NCBI GenBank assembly: GCA_934667095.1
Contig: CAKULE010000009.1
Location: 36,367 to 100,366, forward strand
DNA: 64,000 nucleotides
DNA from: an uncultured Oscillospiraceae bacterium
Lineage (GTDB): Bacteria > Bacillota > Clostridia > Oscillospirales > Oscillospiraceae
Direction of reading: 5' to 3'
In this document: in pieces, positions 30,365 to 38,360 of the stretch
How the letters are laid out: each line of letters starts with the position of its first letter
Numbering within the stretch: position 1 is the first letter of the stretch
The notes under the pieces: generated by a model
What the model was told of the DNA's origin: nothing
The model's input: the letters and a program-made list of their open reading frames with translations, nothing else
Databases searched by the model: none
Translations under genes and position numbers: made by a program

Positions 30365-31290
30365 CAGGGCTGGAGCTCTCCCGCTGCTACTATGAGGAGG
30401 CTTTCCTGCCCGAGTGCCGGAGACAGCTGCCCGCCGCCCTAGGGCACTTTGCTGCCGGGCTGGTGGGGGAGGGGTCCGAGTGCTTCGGCTTCGATGACGA
30501 GCTTTCCCGGGACCACAGCTTCGGCCCCCGGCTGTGCATCTGGCTGACGGGGGAGGACTGCGGACGCTTCGCCCGGGACCTGAACGCCCTCTGGCGCGGC
30601 CTGCCCGACACCTTTATGGGCTGCCGACGGTCCGGTCCGGCCGCCAACGAGGGGCAGCGCAGCGGCGTTTTCTCCGTGGACGGGTTTTACCGGGGGCTCC
30701 TGGGGGTCCCCGGCGTGCCGGCCAGCCCCCTCCGCTGGCTGGCCGTGGAGGAGCCCCGCCTGGCCGCCGCCGTTAACGGGGCGGTGTACACCGACGGGCC
30801 GGGGGCCTTTACCGCCGTGAGGGCGGGGCTCCTGGCGTACTTCCCGCCGGACATTATCCGCTATCACCTGGCCCGGCACGCCGCCCTCGCGGCGCAGACG
30901 GGGCAGTACAACCTTCTGCGGGCCTGCCGCCGCGGGGAGACGCTGGCGGCGCGGGACATCAAGGCCCGCTTTATCCAAAGCGCCATTGCCATGGTGTTCC
31001 TGCTCAACAGGACCTACCGCCCCTTTTACAAGTGGGCGCCCCGGGCCATGCGTGCCCTGCCCCTCCTGGGCGGCGAGATGTATGACAAACTTCTTGCCCT
31101 CGCCGACACCCGGGACGCGGAGGGGCAGATCGCACTGGTGGAGGCCGTCTGCGCCCGGCTCCTCACAGAGCTGCGCGCCCAGGGCTACACTGCCGGGGGC
31201 AGCGACTATCTCATGGATCACCTCCCGGAGATCATGGAGGGGATCGAAGCGCCGGAGATCCGGGAGCGGGGCATCAGCCTGGCGCAGTGA
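30361..31290 (+). CDS. DUF4037 domain protein (nucleotidyltransferase-like)
   Basis: 309-residue protein that I recognise as DUF4037 from GEGSECFGFDDELSRDHSFG (residues 38-57). The GS and the later acidic residues resemble the first strand-loop of the nucleotidyltransferase fold. In related proteins, as I recall them, the last motif reads DHD; here it is DHS, so a putative metal ligand is missing and activity is open. The C-terminal half is helical (FIQSAIAMVFLLNRTY). GTG start at 30361 overlaps the TPR stop (GTGA). Ends the operon before a very strong terminator. Confidence 0.72.
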   Translation: MTGLELSRCYYEEAFLPECRRQLPAALGHFAAGLVGEGSECFGFDDELSRDHSFGPRLCIWLTGEDCGRFARDLNALWRGLPDTFMGCRRSGPAANEGQRSGVFSVDGFYRGLLGVPGVPASPLRWLAVEEPRLAAAVNGAVYTDGPGAFTAVRAGLLAYFPPDIIRYHLARHAALAAQTGQYNLLRACRRGETLAARDIKARFIQSAIAMVFLLNRTYRPFYKWAPRAMRALPLLGGEMYDKLLALADTRDAEGQIALVEAVCARLLTELRAQGYTAGGSDYLMDHLPEIMEGIEAPEIRERGISLAQ

Positions 31291-31325
31291 ACCGCCGTTT
31301 TGCCCATCGGGCATGACGCATCCGA

Positions 31326-31376
31326 AGGCAGCCTGGCGCGCCGCGTGAAGTGCGGCGCGCCAGGCTGCCTCCTATT
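31326..31376 (+). terminator. Very strong terminator after the DUF4037 gene
   Basis: A perfect 19-bp GC-rich stem (31326-31344 with 31352-31370), 7-base loop, short T tract. Separates the metabolic operon from the regulator operon. Confidence 0.88.
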
Positions 31377-31420
31377 TTCCGGCAGGGAAAACAAAATGGG
31401 CCCATGTGGGAAAATTGATA

Positions 31421-31448
31421 TTGAAAACGGCCGACAAATATCTATAAT
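31421..31448 (+). promoter_or_regulatory. Sigma-A promoter for the two activator genes
   Basis: TTGAAA (31421-31426), 16-bp spacer, TATAAT (31443-31448); a second TATAAT follows at 31450-31455. Confidence 0.68.
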
Positions 31449-31503
31449 ATATAATAGAAAGTTTCTGGCTTGGCATACCTTTGTAGATAGTGGAGGAAAC
31501 GGC

Positions 31504-33408
31504 ATGATCGAGACCGGATGGACAGACAAGGCCTATTTTGATCACGTCAGCCGCGCCTGGGCCGCGCTCCCGCGGCTGGACCCGGGGGATGCCTGCCTGC
31601 GGGAGGAGATTCGCGATTCCTGGGTCCGCTGCGCCGCCGCAGGGCTCAGCTGCGGCCAGGCGGAGGACAATGTCCGGCGGCTGTACGGCCATCTGCGCAG
31701 CGAGTCCGGCCGGGAGATCCCCTCGGCGGAGGGCTGCTACACCGCCCGCTTCACCGTGGGAGAGCGGGAGGTGGTGCTGTCCATCATCGGACAGTCTGCC
31801 GGGGAGCGGCTGGGCCTGCTGGAGGACGAGCGGCGGGTGGGCACCACGGCCATCGCCCTGGCCTGGCGGCTGAAGCGGGGCATCTCCGTCAACGGGCCGG
31901 AACATTACGCCCGTTGCCTCCACGGCCACTACAGCTATGCGGAGCCCGTCTTTGACAGCCGGCAGCAGGTGTGCGGCGTGTGCTGCGTGGACTCGGTGGA
32001 CTGCCGCACCACCGAGCAGCTGCGCCCGCTGGTACATACCCTGGCCTGCGTGGGGGGTGCCATCTGGTGGATGAAGCAGGAGGACCGCGACCGGGACATC
32101 GCCATCAACGGCCTGCTGGAGCAGATTCCCCAGGGCGTGGTCTACATCGACCGGAAAAATGTGATCCGCTACTTCAACCGGCGGGCGCTGGAAGCCTTCG
32201 GCCTGAAGAACACCGGCGAGGACAGTATCATTTTCACCCGGTGCATCGCCCTGGTGTGCAACGCCCACGGCCAGGGCTGGCAGAGCGCGTCGGTCAACTA
32301 CCGGGACAACAAAAAGGTGGAGGTGATGGTGCTCCCCCTGTCGGAGCACACCCACGAGCGGCTGATCCTGCTGGATGACCGGCGGGCGAAGCCCCGGGAG
32401 AAGGACGAGGGCCGGCAGGCCCTGTGGAACTTTGAGGACGTGCTCACCGCCTCACCGGAGATGCTCCGCCTGAAGCGCGCCGCGGCCCAGGCGGCGGCCT
32501 ATCACGTGCCAGTTATGCTGGTTGGGGCCAGCGGGACGGGCAAGGAGATGCTGGCCCACGCCATCCACAACGCCAGCCCATGGCGGGACGGACCCTTTGT
32601 GGCCCTCAATGCCAGCGCCATTGCCCCCAATCTGGTGGAGAGCGAACTGTTCGGGTACGAGCGGGGCTCCTTCACCGACGCCAGTCAGGAGGGCAAGGTA
32701 GGCTATTTCGAGGCGGCCTCCGGCGGTACCCTGTTTCTGGACGAGTTGGACAGCATCCCCTACGAGGTGCAGACCAAGCTGCTGCGGGCGGTCTCCAGCA
32801 GGAGCATCCGCCGCATCGGTGGCACGGCGGACATCCCGGTGGATGTGCGCCTGGTCTCCGCCGCCCGGATGGACGTGCTGGAACTGGCCCGGCAGGGCCG
32901 CTTCCGGGAAGACCTCTATTATCGGCTCTCCCCGGTGAAGCTGCGCATCTCCGACCTGGCGGATCGCACGGACGATATCCCCCTTCTGGCGGGCAGATTC
33001 ATCGCCGAGGAGGCCCAGACCATGGGCGTGCCCTGCCCGCAGATGTCGGAGGATTTTGTGCGCTGTCTTCAGGGCTGCTCCTGGCCGGGCAACGTGCGGG
33101 AGCTGCGCAACGCCCTGCGCCATGCCCTGGTGTTTCTGGAGCAGGGCCGGACGGTGCTGGAGCCCGCCGTGCTGCCGGAGTATGTGCAGCAGGAGGCGAA
33201 GGAGCGCGGCCGCAGGGACCGGTCCGCCGGCCGGCCGGACAGGAGCCTGCTGAAGCAGGCGGCCCTTGCGGCGGTGAGCGAGACTCTGCGCCTGAACGGC
33301 GGCAATACGGAGGCGGCGGCGAAGAGCCTGGGCGTCTCCCTGGCCACCGTGTACAACTACGCAGCAAAAGCCAGGCGCAGCCTGGAGTGGGAGGAGGACG
33401 GAGCATGA
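31504..33408 (+). CDS. Sigma-54-dependent Fis-family activator, GAF-PAS-AAA+-HTH, variant GAFTGA loop
   Basis: 634-residue enhancer-binding-type regulator. N-terminal GAF-like sensor (residues about 20-190), PAS region (about 200-300, ending EVMVLPLSEHTHERLILLDD), AAA+ core with Walker A GASGTGKE (341-348), and a C-terminal Fis-type helix-turn-helix (NTEAAAKSLGVSLATVYNY). The loop that touches sigma-54, consensus GAFTGA, reads GSFTDA at 388-393; Asp in place of the fifth-position Gly is unusual and may weaken sigma-54 remodelling. ATG 31504 follows GGAGG; earlier codons would lie upstream of the promoter. Overlaps the next gene by 4 bases. Confidence 0.88.
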   Translation: MIETGWTDKAYFDHVSRAWAALPRLDPGDACLREEIRDSWVRCAAAGLSCGQAEDNVRRLYGHLRSESGREIPSAEGCYTARFTVGEREVVLSIIGQSAGERLGLLEDERRVGTTAIALAWRLKRGISVNGPEHYARCLHGHYSYAEPVFDSRQQVCGVCCVDSVDCRTTEQLRPLVHTLACVGGAIWWMKQEDRDRDIAINGLLEQIPQGVVYIDRKNVIRYFNRRALEAFGLKNTGEDSIIFTRCIALVCNAHGQGWQSASVNYRDNKKVEVMVLPLSEHTHERLILLDDRRAKPREKDEGRQALWNFEDVLTASPEMLRLKRAAAQAAAYHVPVMLVGASGTGKEMLAHAIHNASPWRDGPFVALNASAIAPNLVESELFGYERGSFTDASQEGKVGYFEAASGGTLFLDELDSIPYEVQTKLLRAVSSRSIRRIGGTADIPVDVRLVSAARMDVLELARQGRFREDLYYRLSPVKLRISDLADRTDDIPLLAGRFIAEEAQTMGVPCPQMSEDFVRCLQGCSWPGNVRELRNALRHALVFLEQGRTVLEPAVLPEYVQQEAKERGRRDRSAGRPDRSLLKQAALAAVSETLRLNGGNTEAAAKSLGVSLATVYNYAAKARRSLEWEEDGA

Positions 33409-35267
33409 TCGGCCTGGATCGTTTCCCGGACAAGCAGTCGTTCCTGCGCTATCAGCCCCGCCTGCAGCGGGAGTGGGAGCGCTTCATGTCCGGCGTGGCC
33501 ACCGTGCCGAACCCGGCGGTGGTGCCCTTCCGCATCGCGGAATCATGGAAGCGGAGCCGGTCCTACGGCTTGGACCCGCTGCACTATCAGTCCTTCATCA
33601 AAATGAAGAAGCTGGACCTGCGTACCCGGGAGCGGAAGATCACCACCGACTTGGTGGCCGCCTACTGGATGGACTCCCTGGGGGAGCGGTACGCCTTCAA
33701 CCTCAGCATTTTCGATGACCAGGGGAACAACATCTCCCTGCTGCCCGGGGGCACCGGCGATATGGGCTTTGCCAGTGAGATGATCCTGGGTACCAACGCC
33801 ACGGCCCTGGCCCTGCTGGAGAACCGGGCGGGCTGCGTGCTGGCCCAGGAGCACTACTCCTGCTTCTTCCACCAGCGCTTCTGCCTGTCCGCCCCCTTCC
33901 ACGACGTCAGGGGGAACGTGGTGGGGGCTGTGTGCGTCAGCACTCAGGATTTTGAAATTGTCCACCCCCTTGCGGACCTGGTGGAGCAGATCGCGCAGAT
34001 GTGTACGCTGATCTTCGCCCTGGCCCACCGGGACGCCAGCGAGGAAGACACCACCTACGAGGCCATCCTCTCCGGCTTGGCGGAGACCATCATGCCGCTG
34101 GGCAGCTTGGATGCCGGGCGTACCCTGACCGACATGAAGCAAGCCGTTCTGGACCGGATGACCCGGGGCGGAAAGCGGCAGGGGGGCGTGCGGTACGAGT
34201 TCAGCGAGGACCGGCTGCTGATCGGTCAGACCCCGGGCGAGGGGCCCCGGACGTCCGGCCAGGCGCGGCCGGAGTGCCGGAACGAATTCATGGATATCGT
34301 GGGTAGCGCGCCCGAGCTGCTCCGGTGCATTTATTTTGCCAAGCAGGCGGCCCTCACCGACTACCCCGTGGTGCTCAACGGGGAGAGCGGCGTGGGTAAG
34401 GAGGTCTTTGCCCAGGCGATCCACAATGCCTCCGCCCGGCGGCAGGGGCCCTTCGTGGGGCTGAACTGCGGGGCCATTGCCGCCAGCCTGGTGGAGAGTG
34501 AGTTGTTCGGGTACGAGGCGGGCTCCTTCACCGGGGCGGATCGGAAGGGCCGGGCCGGCCTGCTGGAGCAGGCCTCCGGCGGTACCCTGTTCCTTGACGA
34601 GGTAGAGAGTATGCCCCTGGCCGTGCAGTCCAAGCTGCTGCGGGTGCTCTCCAGCGGCAGGCTGACCCGCATGGGCAGCACGGCGGAGATCCCAGTGGAC
34701 CTGCGGGTGATCTCTGCTTCCAAGGTGGACCTGCGCAGGGCAGCGAGGGAGGGTCGCTTCCGGGAGGACCTCTTCTACCGAATCTCCACCGTCAGCCTGA
34801 ACATCCCGCCCCTGCGGGAGCGGCGGGAGGACATCCTGCCCCTGACCCAGTCCATTCTGAACCGCTGGGGGCGGACGGACCTGCGGCTGGAGCCGGAGGT
34901 GGCGGCGGTGCTGCAAGGCTACCGCTGGCCCGGGAACGTCCGCGAGTTGGAGAACGTGCTCATCCACGCCTGCGTGTTCGCCCAGGGGGACCGCATCACT
35001 CTGGACAGCTTGCCGGAGGACCTGCGGGGCGCCGGGCAGATGGACGGCATGACCGACTTCCTGCGGGAGGAGGGGCTGGTGGTGCCGGGACATACGGCCA
35101 CCCTGGAGGAGATCGAGACTGCCCTCATCAAAAAGACCCTGAGGGAGCACGGATACGTGCTCAGCTGCGCCGCCCAGGCCCTGCACGTCGACCGCAAGAC
35201 CCTGCGTCTGAAGATCGAGCGCTCCCCGGAGTTGACCGTGCTAATGGCCGGGCATCACGAGACATAA
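33405..35267 (+). CDS. Sigma-54-dependent Fis-family activator, GAF-AAA+-HTH (AcoR/DhaR-like)
   Basis: 620-residue activator. N-terminal region with RIAESWKRSRSYGLDP (about residues 43-58) and a GAF-like sensor up to about residue 215 resemble AcoR/DhaR-type regulators of acetoin, glycerol and diol use. AAA+ core: Walker A GESGVGKE (326-333), sigma-54 contact loop GSFTGA (373-378, near-consensus), Walker B TLFLDEVES. C-terminal Fis HTH (LSCAAQALHVDRKTLRLK). ATG 33405 overlaps the preceding stop (ATGA). This is the better candidate to drive the -24/-12 promoter at 18314. Confidence 0.9.
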   Translation: MIGLDRFPDKQSFLRYQPRLQREWERFMSGVATVPNPAVVPFRIAESWKRSRSYGLDPLHYQSFIKMKKLDLRTRERKITTDLVAAYWMDSLGERYAFNLSIFDDQGNNISLLPGGTGDMGFASEMILGTNATALALLENRAGCVLAQEHYSCFFHQRFCLSAPFHDVRGNVVGAVCVSTQDFEIVHPLADLVEQIAQMCTLIFALAHRDASEEDTTYEAILSGLAETIMPLGSLDAGRTLTDMKQAVLDRMTRGGKRQGGVRYEFSEDRLLIGQTPGEGPRTSGQARPECRNEFMDIVGSAPELLRCIYFAKQAALTDYPVVLNGESGVGKEVFAQAIHNASARRQGPFVGLNCGAIAASLVESELFGYEAGSFTGADRKGRAGLLEQASGGTLFLDEVESMPLAVQSKLLRVLSSGRLTRMGSTAEIPVDLRVISASKVDLRRAAREGRFREDLFYRISTVSLNIPPLRERREDILPLTQSILNRWGRTDLRLEPEVAAVLQGYRWPGNVRELENVLIHACVFAQGDRITLDSLPEDLRGAGQMDGMTDFLREEGLVVPGHTATLEEIETALIKKTLREHGYVLSCAAQALHVDRKTLRLKIERSPELTVLMAGHHET

Positions 35268-35276
35268 TCCAAGCAG

Positions 35277-35311
35277 GCGGCCGCGGAAGGAAGGTTCCGC
35301 GGCCGCTTTTT
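35277..35311 (+). terminator. Rho-independent terminator after activator operon
   Basis: A 12-bp GC stem (35277-35288 with 35295-35306), 6-base loop, then TTTTT. Confidence 0.9.
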
Positions 35312-35447
35312 GTGCGCTCCTGCGGCATTGCGGGGGCCGCCGCCCTCGGCGGCCCGGCTTTGTCAACAAAAACAGTACTTAACATTAGTCCAAAATAAGA
35401 TTATATGGTGCGGTTTCGTCTAACATAGACTCAAAGGAGCTGATCAG

Positions 35448-35630
35448 ATGAAACGGGAGAAGCACATCGGTCTGCGGATCGAAAACGAACTGCACGCCAA
35501 AATGGTGTATATTGCGGCCTATGAGGGGCGTTCCCTGTCCTGGCAGATGATCCACTTGATGCAGGAGTGTGTCCGCGCCTTCGAGCGGGAGCACGGCCCC
35601 ATCGAGCTGTCGGAGGACGGGGAGAAATGA
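35448..35630 (+). CDS. Small Arc-type ribbon-helix-helix protein (predicted)
   Basis: 60-residue basic-then-acidic protein. A short beta segment (KHIGLRIE) followed by two helices (ELHAKMVYIAAYEGRS, LSWQMIHLMQECVRAFERE) fits an Arc/MetJ-type RHH DNA-binding fold. RBS AAAGGAG precedes ATG 35448. Its stop overlaps the comFC start (ATGA), so the two are coupled. Upstream TTAACA (35379) and TTATAT (35401), 16 bp apart, could be a weak promoter. DNA target unknown. Confidence 0.65.
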   Translation: MKREKHIGLRIENELHAKMVYIAAYEGRSLSWQMIHLMQECVRAFEREHGPIELSEDGEK

Positions 35631-36274
35631 AGGCCCTGTCGGCGGTGCTGGAGCTGATCTACCCGCCCCGGTGCCCTTTCTGCGGCCGTCTGCTGGAGCG
35701 GGGTGAAGACGGCCTGTGCGCCCGGTGCCAGCGGTCCCTGCCATGGACGCCGGAGCAGGGCCGGGAAGTGGACTTCTGCGATGCCTGCCTCTCGCCCCTG
35801 CGCTACTGGGACGGCGTAGTGCAGGCGGTCCACCGCTACAAATTCAGCCACGGCCGCAGCCACGCCGTCCTGCTGGGCACGCTGATGGCCCAGTGCCTTG
35901 CCGACCGCTGGGACGAGCCGCTGGACGCCGTTACGTGGGTGCCCCTGTCCAAGCGGCATCTGCGCAGCCGGGGCTACGATCAGGCGGAGCTGCTGGCCCG
36001 CCGGGTGGGGGAGCTGGCGGGCCTGCCGGCGGTGCCTCTGCTGGAAAAGGTGCGCAACACCGGCACTCAGTCCTCACTGGGGGAGGACGCAGTCCGCCGG
36101 GCCAACGTGTCCGGGGCCTACCGGGTGAGAGCAGGGGCGGAGGTCTCCGGCCTGCGGCTGGCGCTGGTGGATGACGTGGTCACCAGCGGCGCGACCCTGT
36201 CCGAATGCGCGGCCACCCTGCGGATGGCGGGGGCCGCGTCGGTGGTGGGGCTCACCCTCGCCCGGGCCCGCTGA
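35627..36274 (+). CDS. comFC: ComF family phosphoribosyltransferase-like protein
   Basis: 215-residue ComFC homologue. An N-terminal zinc-finger region with CPFC, CARC and CDAC pairs (residues about 16-55) precedes a phosphoribosyltransferase domain with the PRPP loop LALVDDVVTSGATLSE (about residues 178-193). ComFC assists DNA uptake and recombination in competent cells; its enzymatic substrate is not established. The comFA helicase is not adjacent. ATG 35627 overlaps the preceding stop. Together with the ComM/YifB-type ATPase at 12.6 kb it is a second competence-linked gene in the window. Confidence 0.87.
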   Translation: MKALSAVLELIYPPRCPFCGRLLERGEDGLCARCQRSLPWTPEQGREVDFCDACLSPLRYWDGVVQAVHRYKFSHGRSHAVLLGTLMAQCLADRWDEPLDAVTWVPLSKRHLRSRGYDQAELLARRVGELAGLPAVPLLEKVRNTGTQSSLGEDAVRRANVSGAYRVRAGAEVSGLRLALVDDVVTSGATLSECAATLRMAGAASVVGLTLARAR

Positions 36275-36655
36275 CAAAAAATGCTGTACTTTTTCCGCAG
36301 AACATGTTATAGTGTGTTATCACCGCTCCTCCATTCGGCGGAGTTGAGCGGGTTCTCATTGGCGTAAAGCGCCCCATTTGGCGCTTCATATAGGCAGACC
36401 GAAGCAAACAGACAGCGCACAGCGCGGGGACGGATGGCCCCGGCGCTCCCCACCGGCGAAACAGGGCCGGCGGGGGAGCACGGGCCTCCGGCACAGTCCG
36501 CCGCCCGCGCGGAAGGTACGGAGCGCACAGGCTCCGGGGATTTTCCATGCCCTGCTGTTTTGTTGCTCTGCCATACATAGACTGCCTGAGGTGGGCCGGC
36601 GGGCCCGCCTCTGCTGTCGTGCGCGAAATTTTCGACAAATTTGAAAGGAGCCATT
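36275..36655 (+). promoter_or_regulatory. Promoter and long structured leader of RNase J gene
   Basis: An extended -10 TG-T-TATAGT (TATAGT at 36308-36313) with a weak -35 gives a ~335-base leader. It contains several stable hairpins: CTCCTCC/GGCGGAG near 36328-36346, AAGCGCC/GGCGCTT near 36366-36386, a GC-rich stem GCTCCCC/GGGGAGC around 36446-36482, and a stem just before the RBS around 36588-36612. No coding frame is convincing. It could be an autoregulated 5' UTR cleaved by RNase J or a separate small RNA. I could not match it to a known riboswitch. Confidence 0.45.
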
Positions 36656-38314
36656 ATGGCAGAAAAACTGAAAATCATCTCTCTTGGCGGTCTCAACGAG
36701 ATCGGCAAGAACCTCACTGTCTATGAGTACGGCGGCGACATCATCGTCGTGGACGTGGGCATGGGCTTCCCGGACGACGATATGTACGGCGTGGACGTGG
36801 TCATCCCCGACTTCACTTACCTCATCCAGAACCGGGACCGCATCCGCGGCATTTTCATCACCCACGGGCACGAGGACCACATCGGCGCCATCCCCTACCT
36901 TCTGCGGGATGTGAACGTGCCCATCTACGCCACCCGTATGTCCGCCGGTCTCATCCGCTTGAAGCTGGAGGAGCACCGTCTGGACAAGAAGGCCAAGCTC
37001 ATCACCTGCGAGGCGGGGGAGACCGTCAAGGCCGGCAAGTTCACCGTGGAGTTCATCCACATCAACCATTCTATCGCTGACGCGGTGGCCTTCGCTATCC
37101 GCTGCCCCCTGGGCGTGTGCGTCCACACCGGCGACTTCAAGATCGACCCCACCCCCATTCAGGGCGGCATGGCCGACCTGACCCGTCTGGGCGAGTTGGG
37201 CAAAGAGGGCGTGCTGGCCCTGCTGTGCGACTCCACCAACGTGGAGCGCCCCGGCTTCACCAAGAGCGAGCGGAGCGTGGGCACCTCCTTCGAGGCGCTG
37301 TTCCGCGGCTGCGACCAGCGGATCATCGTCACCACCTTCGCCTCCAACATCGACCGCATCCAGCAGATCATCGATGTGGCCGCCAAGTACGGCCGCAAGG
37401 TGGCCGTCACCGGCCGGTCCATGGAGAACGCCATGCGGGTGTCCACCGAGTTGAACTATATGAAGGTGCCCGCCGGCACGGTGGTGGATCTGGCGCAGGT
37501 GAAGAGCCTGCCCCGGGACAAGGTGTGCATCATCACCACCGGCAGCCAGGGCGAGACCATGTCCGCCCTCACCCGGATGGCCTTCAATACTCACCGGCAG
37601 GTGGACATCATGCCCGGCGACCGGGTCATCATCTCTGCCTCCGCCATCCCCGGCAACGAGAACTCCATCGGCAACGTCATCAACGAACTGTACCGCAAGG
37701 ATGCCGATGTGGTGAACGAGCGGGAGCTGCCCCTCCATGTCTCCGGCCACGCCTGCCAGGGCGAGCTGAAGATCGTCCACGCGCTGGTGAAGCCCAAGTA
37801 CTTCATCCCCGTCCACGGGGAGCAGCGGATGCTCAAGACCCACGCCAAGCTGGCCCGGGAGATGGGCATGGACCCGAAGAACATCGTCATCAGCGATGTG
37901 GGCAAGGTCATTGAGATCACCCACAAGGATATCCGCATCAACGGCACCGTGCCCTCCGGCAAGGTGTTCGTGGACGGGTACGGTGTGGGCGACGTGGGGG
38001 CCGTGGTGCTCCGTGACCGGCAGCATCTGGCACAGGACGGAATGATCGTGGTGGTGACCTCCATGTCCCGGGAGGACGGGGCCATCCTCTCCGGTCCGGA
38101 CATCATCACCCGCGGCTTCGTCTACGTGAAGGAGTCCGAGGAACTGCTGGACGAACTGAAGCAGGTGGCCACCGACGCTCTCAATGCCTGCCTTGACCGG
38201 AACGTCCGGGACTGGGCTTCCATCAAGAGTGAGGTCAAGGGCGCCCTGTCCGGCTTCCTCTACAAAAAGACCAAGCGCAACCCCATGATCCTGCCCGTGA
38301 TCATGGAGGCGTAA
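36656..38314 (+). CDS. rnj: Ribonuclease J
   Basis: Zinc-dependent 5'-3' exo/endoribonuclease of the metallo-beta-lactamase/beta-CASP family, main mRNA-decay enzyme in Firmicutes. 552 residues, full length. Metal motif HGHEDH at residues 70-75; beta-CASP motifs TGSQGETMSALTRMA and SGHACQGELK, and the later HGEQRML are in place, followed by the C-terminal dimerisation domain. ATG 36656 follows AAAGGAG. Single gene with long leader and its own terminator. Only one copy in view, so J1 versus J2 cannot be told. Confidence 0.95.
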   Translation: MAEKLKIISLGGLNEIGKNLTVYEYGGDIIVVDVGMGFPDDDMYGVDVVIPDFTYLIQNRDRIRGIFITHGHEDHIGAIPYLLRDVNVPIYATRMSAGLIRLKLEEHRLDKKAKLITCEAGETVKAGKFTVEFIHINHSIADAVAFAIRCPLGVCVHTGDFKIDPTPIQGGMADLTRLGELGKEGVLALLCDSTNVERPGFTKSERSVGTSFEALFRGCDQRIIVTTFASNIDRIQQIIDVAAKYGRKVAVTGRSMENAMRVSTELNYMKVPAGTVVDLAQVKSLPRDKVCIITTGSQGETMSALTRMAFNTHRQVDIMPGDRVIISASAIPGNENSIGNVINELYRKDADVVNERELPLHVSGHACQGELKIVHALVKPKYFIPVHGEQRMLKTHAKLAREMGMDPKNIVISDVGKVIEITHKDIRINGTVPSGKVFVDGYGVGDVGAVVLRDRQHLAQDGMIVVVTSMSREDGAILSGPDIITRGFVYVKESEELLDELKQVATDALNACLDRNVRDWASIKSEVKGALSGFLYKKTKRNPMILPVIMEA

Positions 38315-38320
38315 ACAACA

Positions 38321-38360
38321 AAAAAGTACCGCCCGCGCATAGCGTGGGCGGTACTTTTTT
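38321..38360 (+). terminator. Bidirectional terminator between RNase J and DUF1846 genes
   Basis: A ~17-bp stem (38321-38337 with 38343-38359) with A and T tracts, between convergent genes. Confidence 0.92.

Noticed and set aside
31471..31485. Sigma-54-like TGGCAT...TTGTA upstream of the first activator gene
   Set aside because: The spacing is one base short and the invariant GC of the -12 element is missing; a sigma-A promoter with two TATAAT boxes fits better.
31300..31503. N-terminal extension of the first activator
   Set aside because: The extension runs through the terminator hairpin and the promoter; ATG 31504 has a proper SD.
32580..33404. Long N-terminal extension of the second activator frame
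   Set aside because: It lies antiparallel in phase to the AAA+ region of the first activator and is Gly/Ala/Arg-rich shadow coding; ATG 33405 overlaps the stop in the usual coupled manner.
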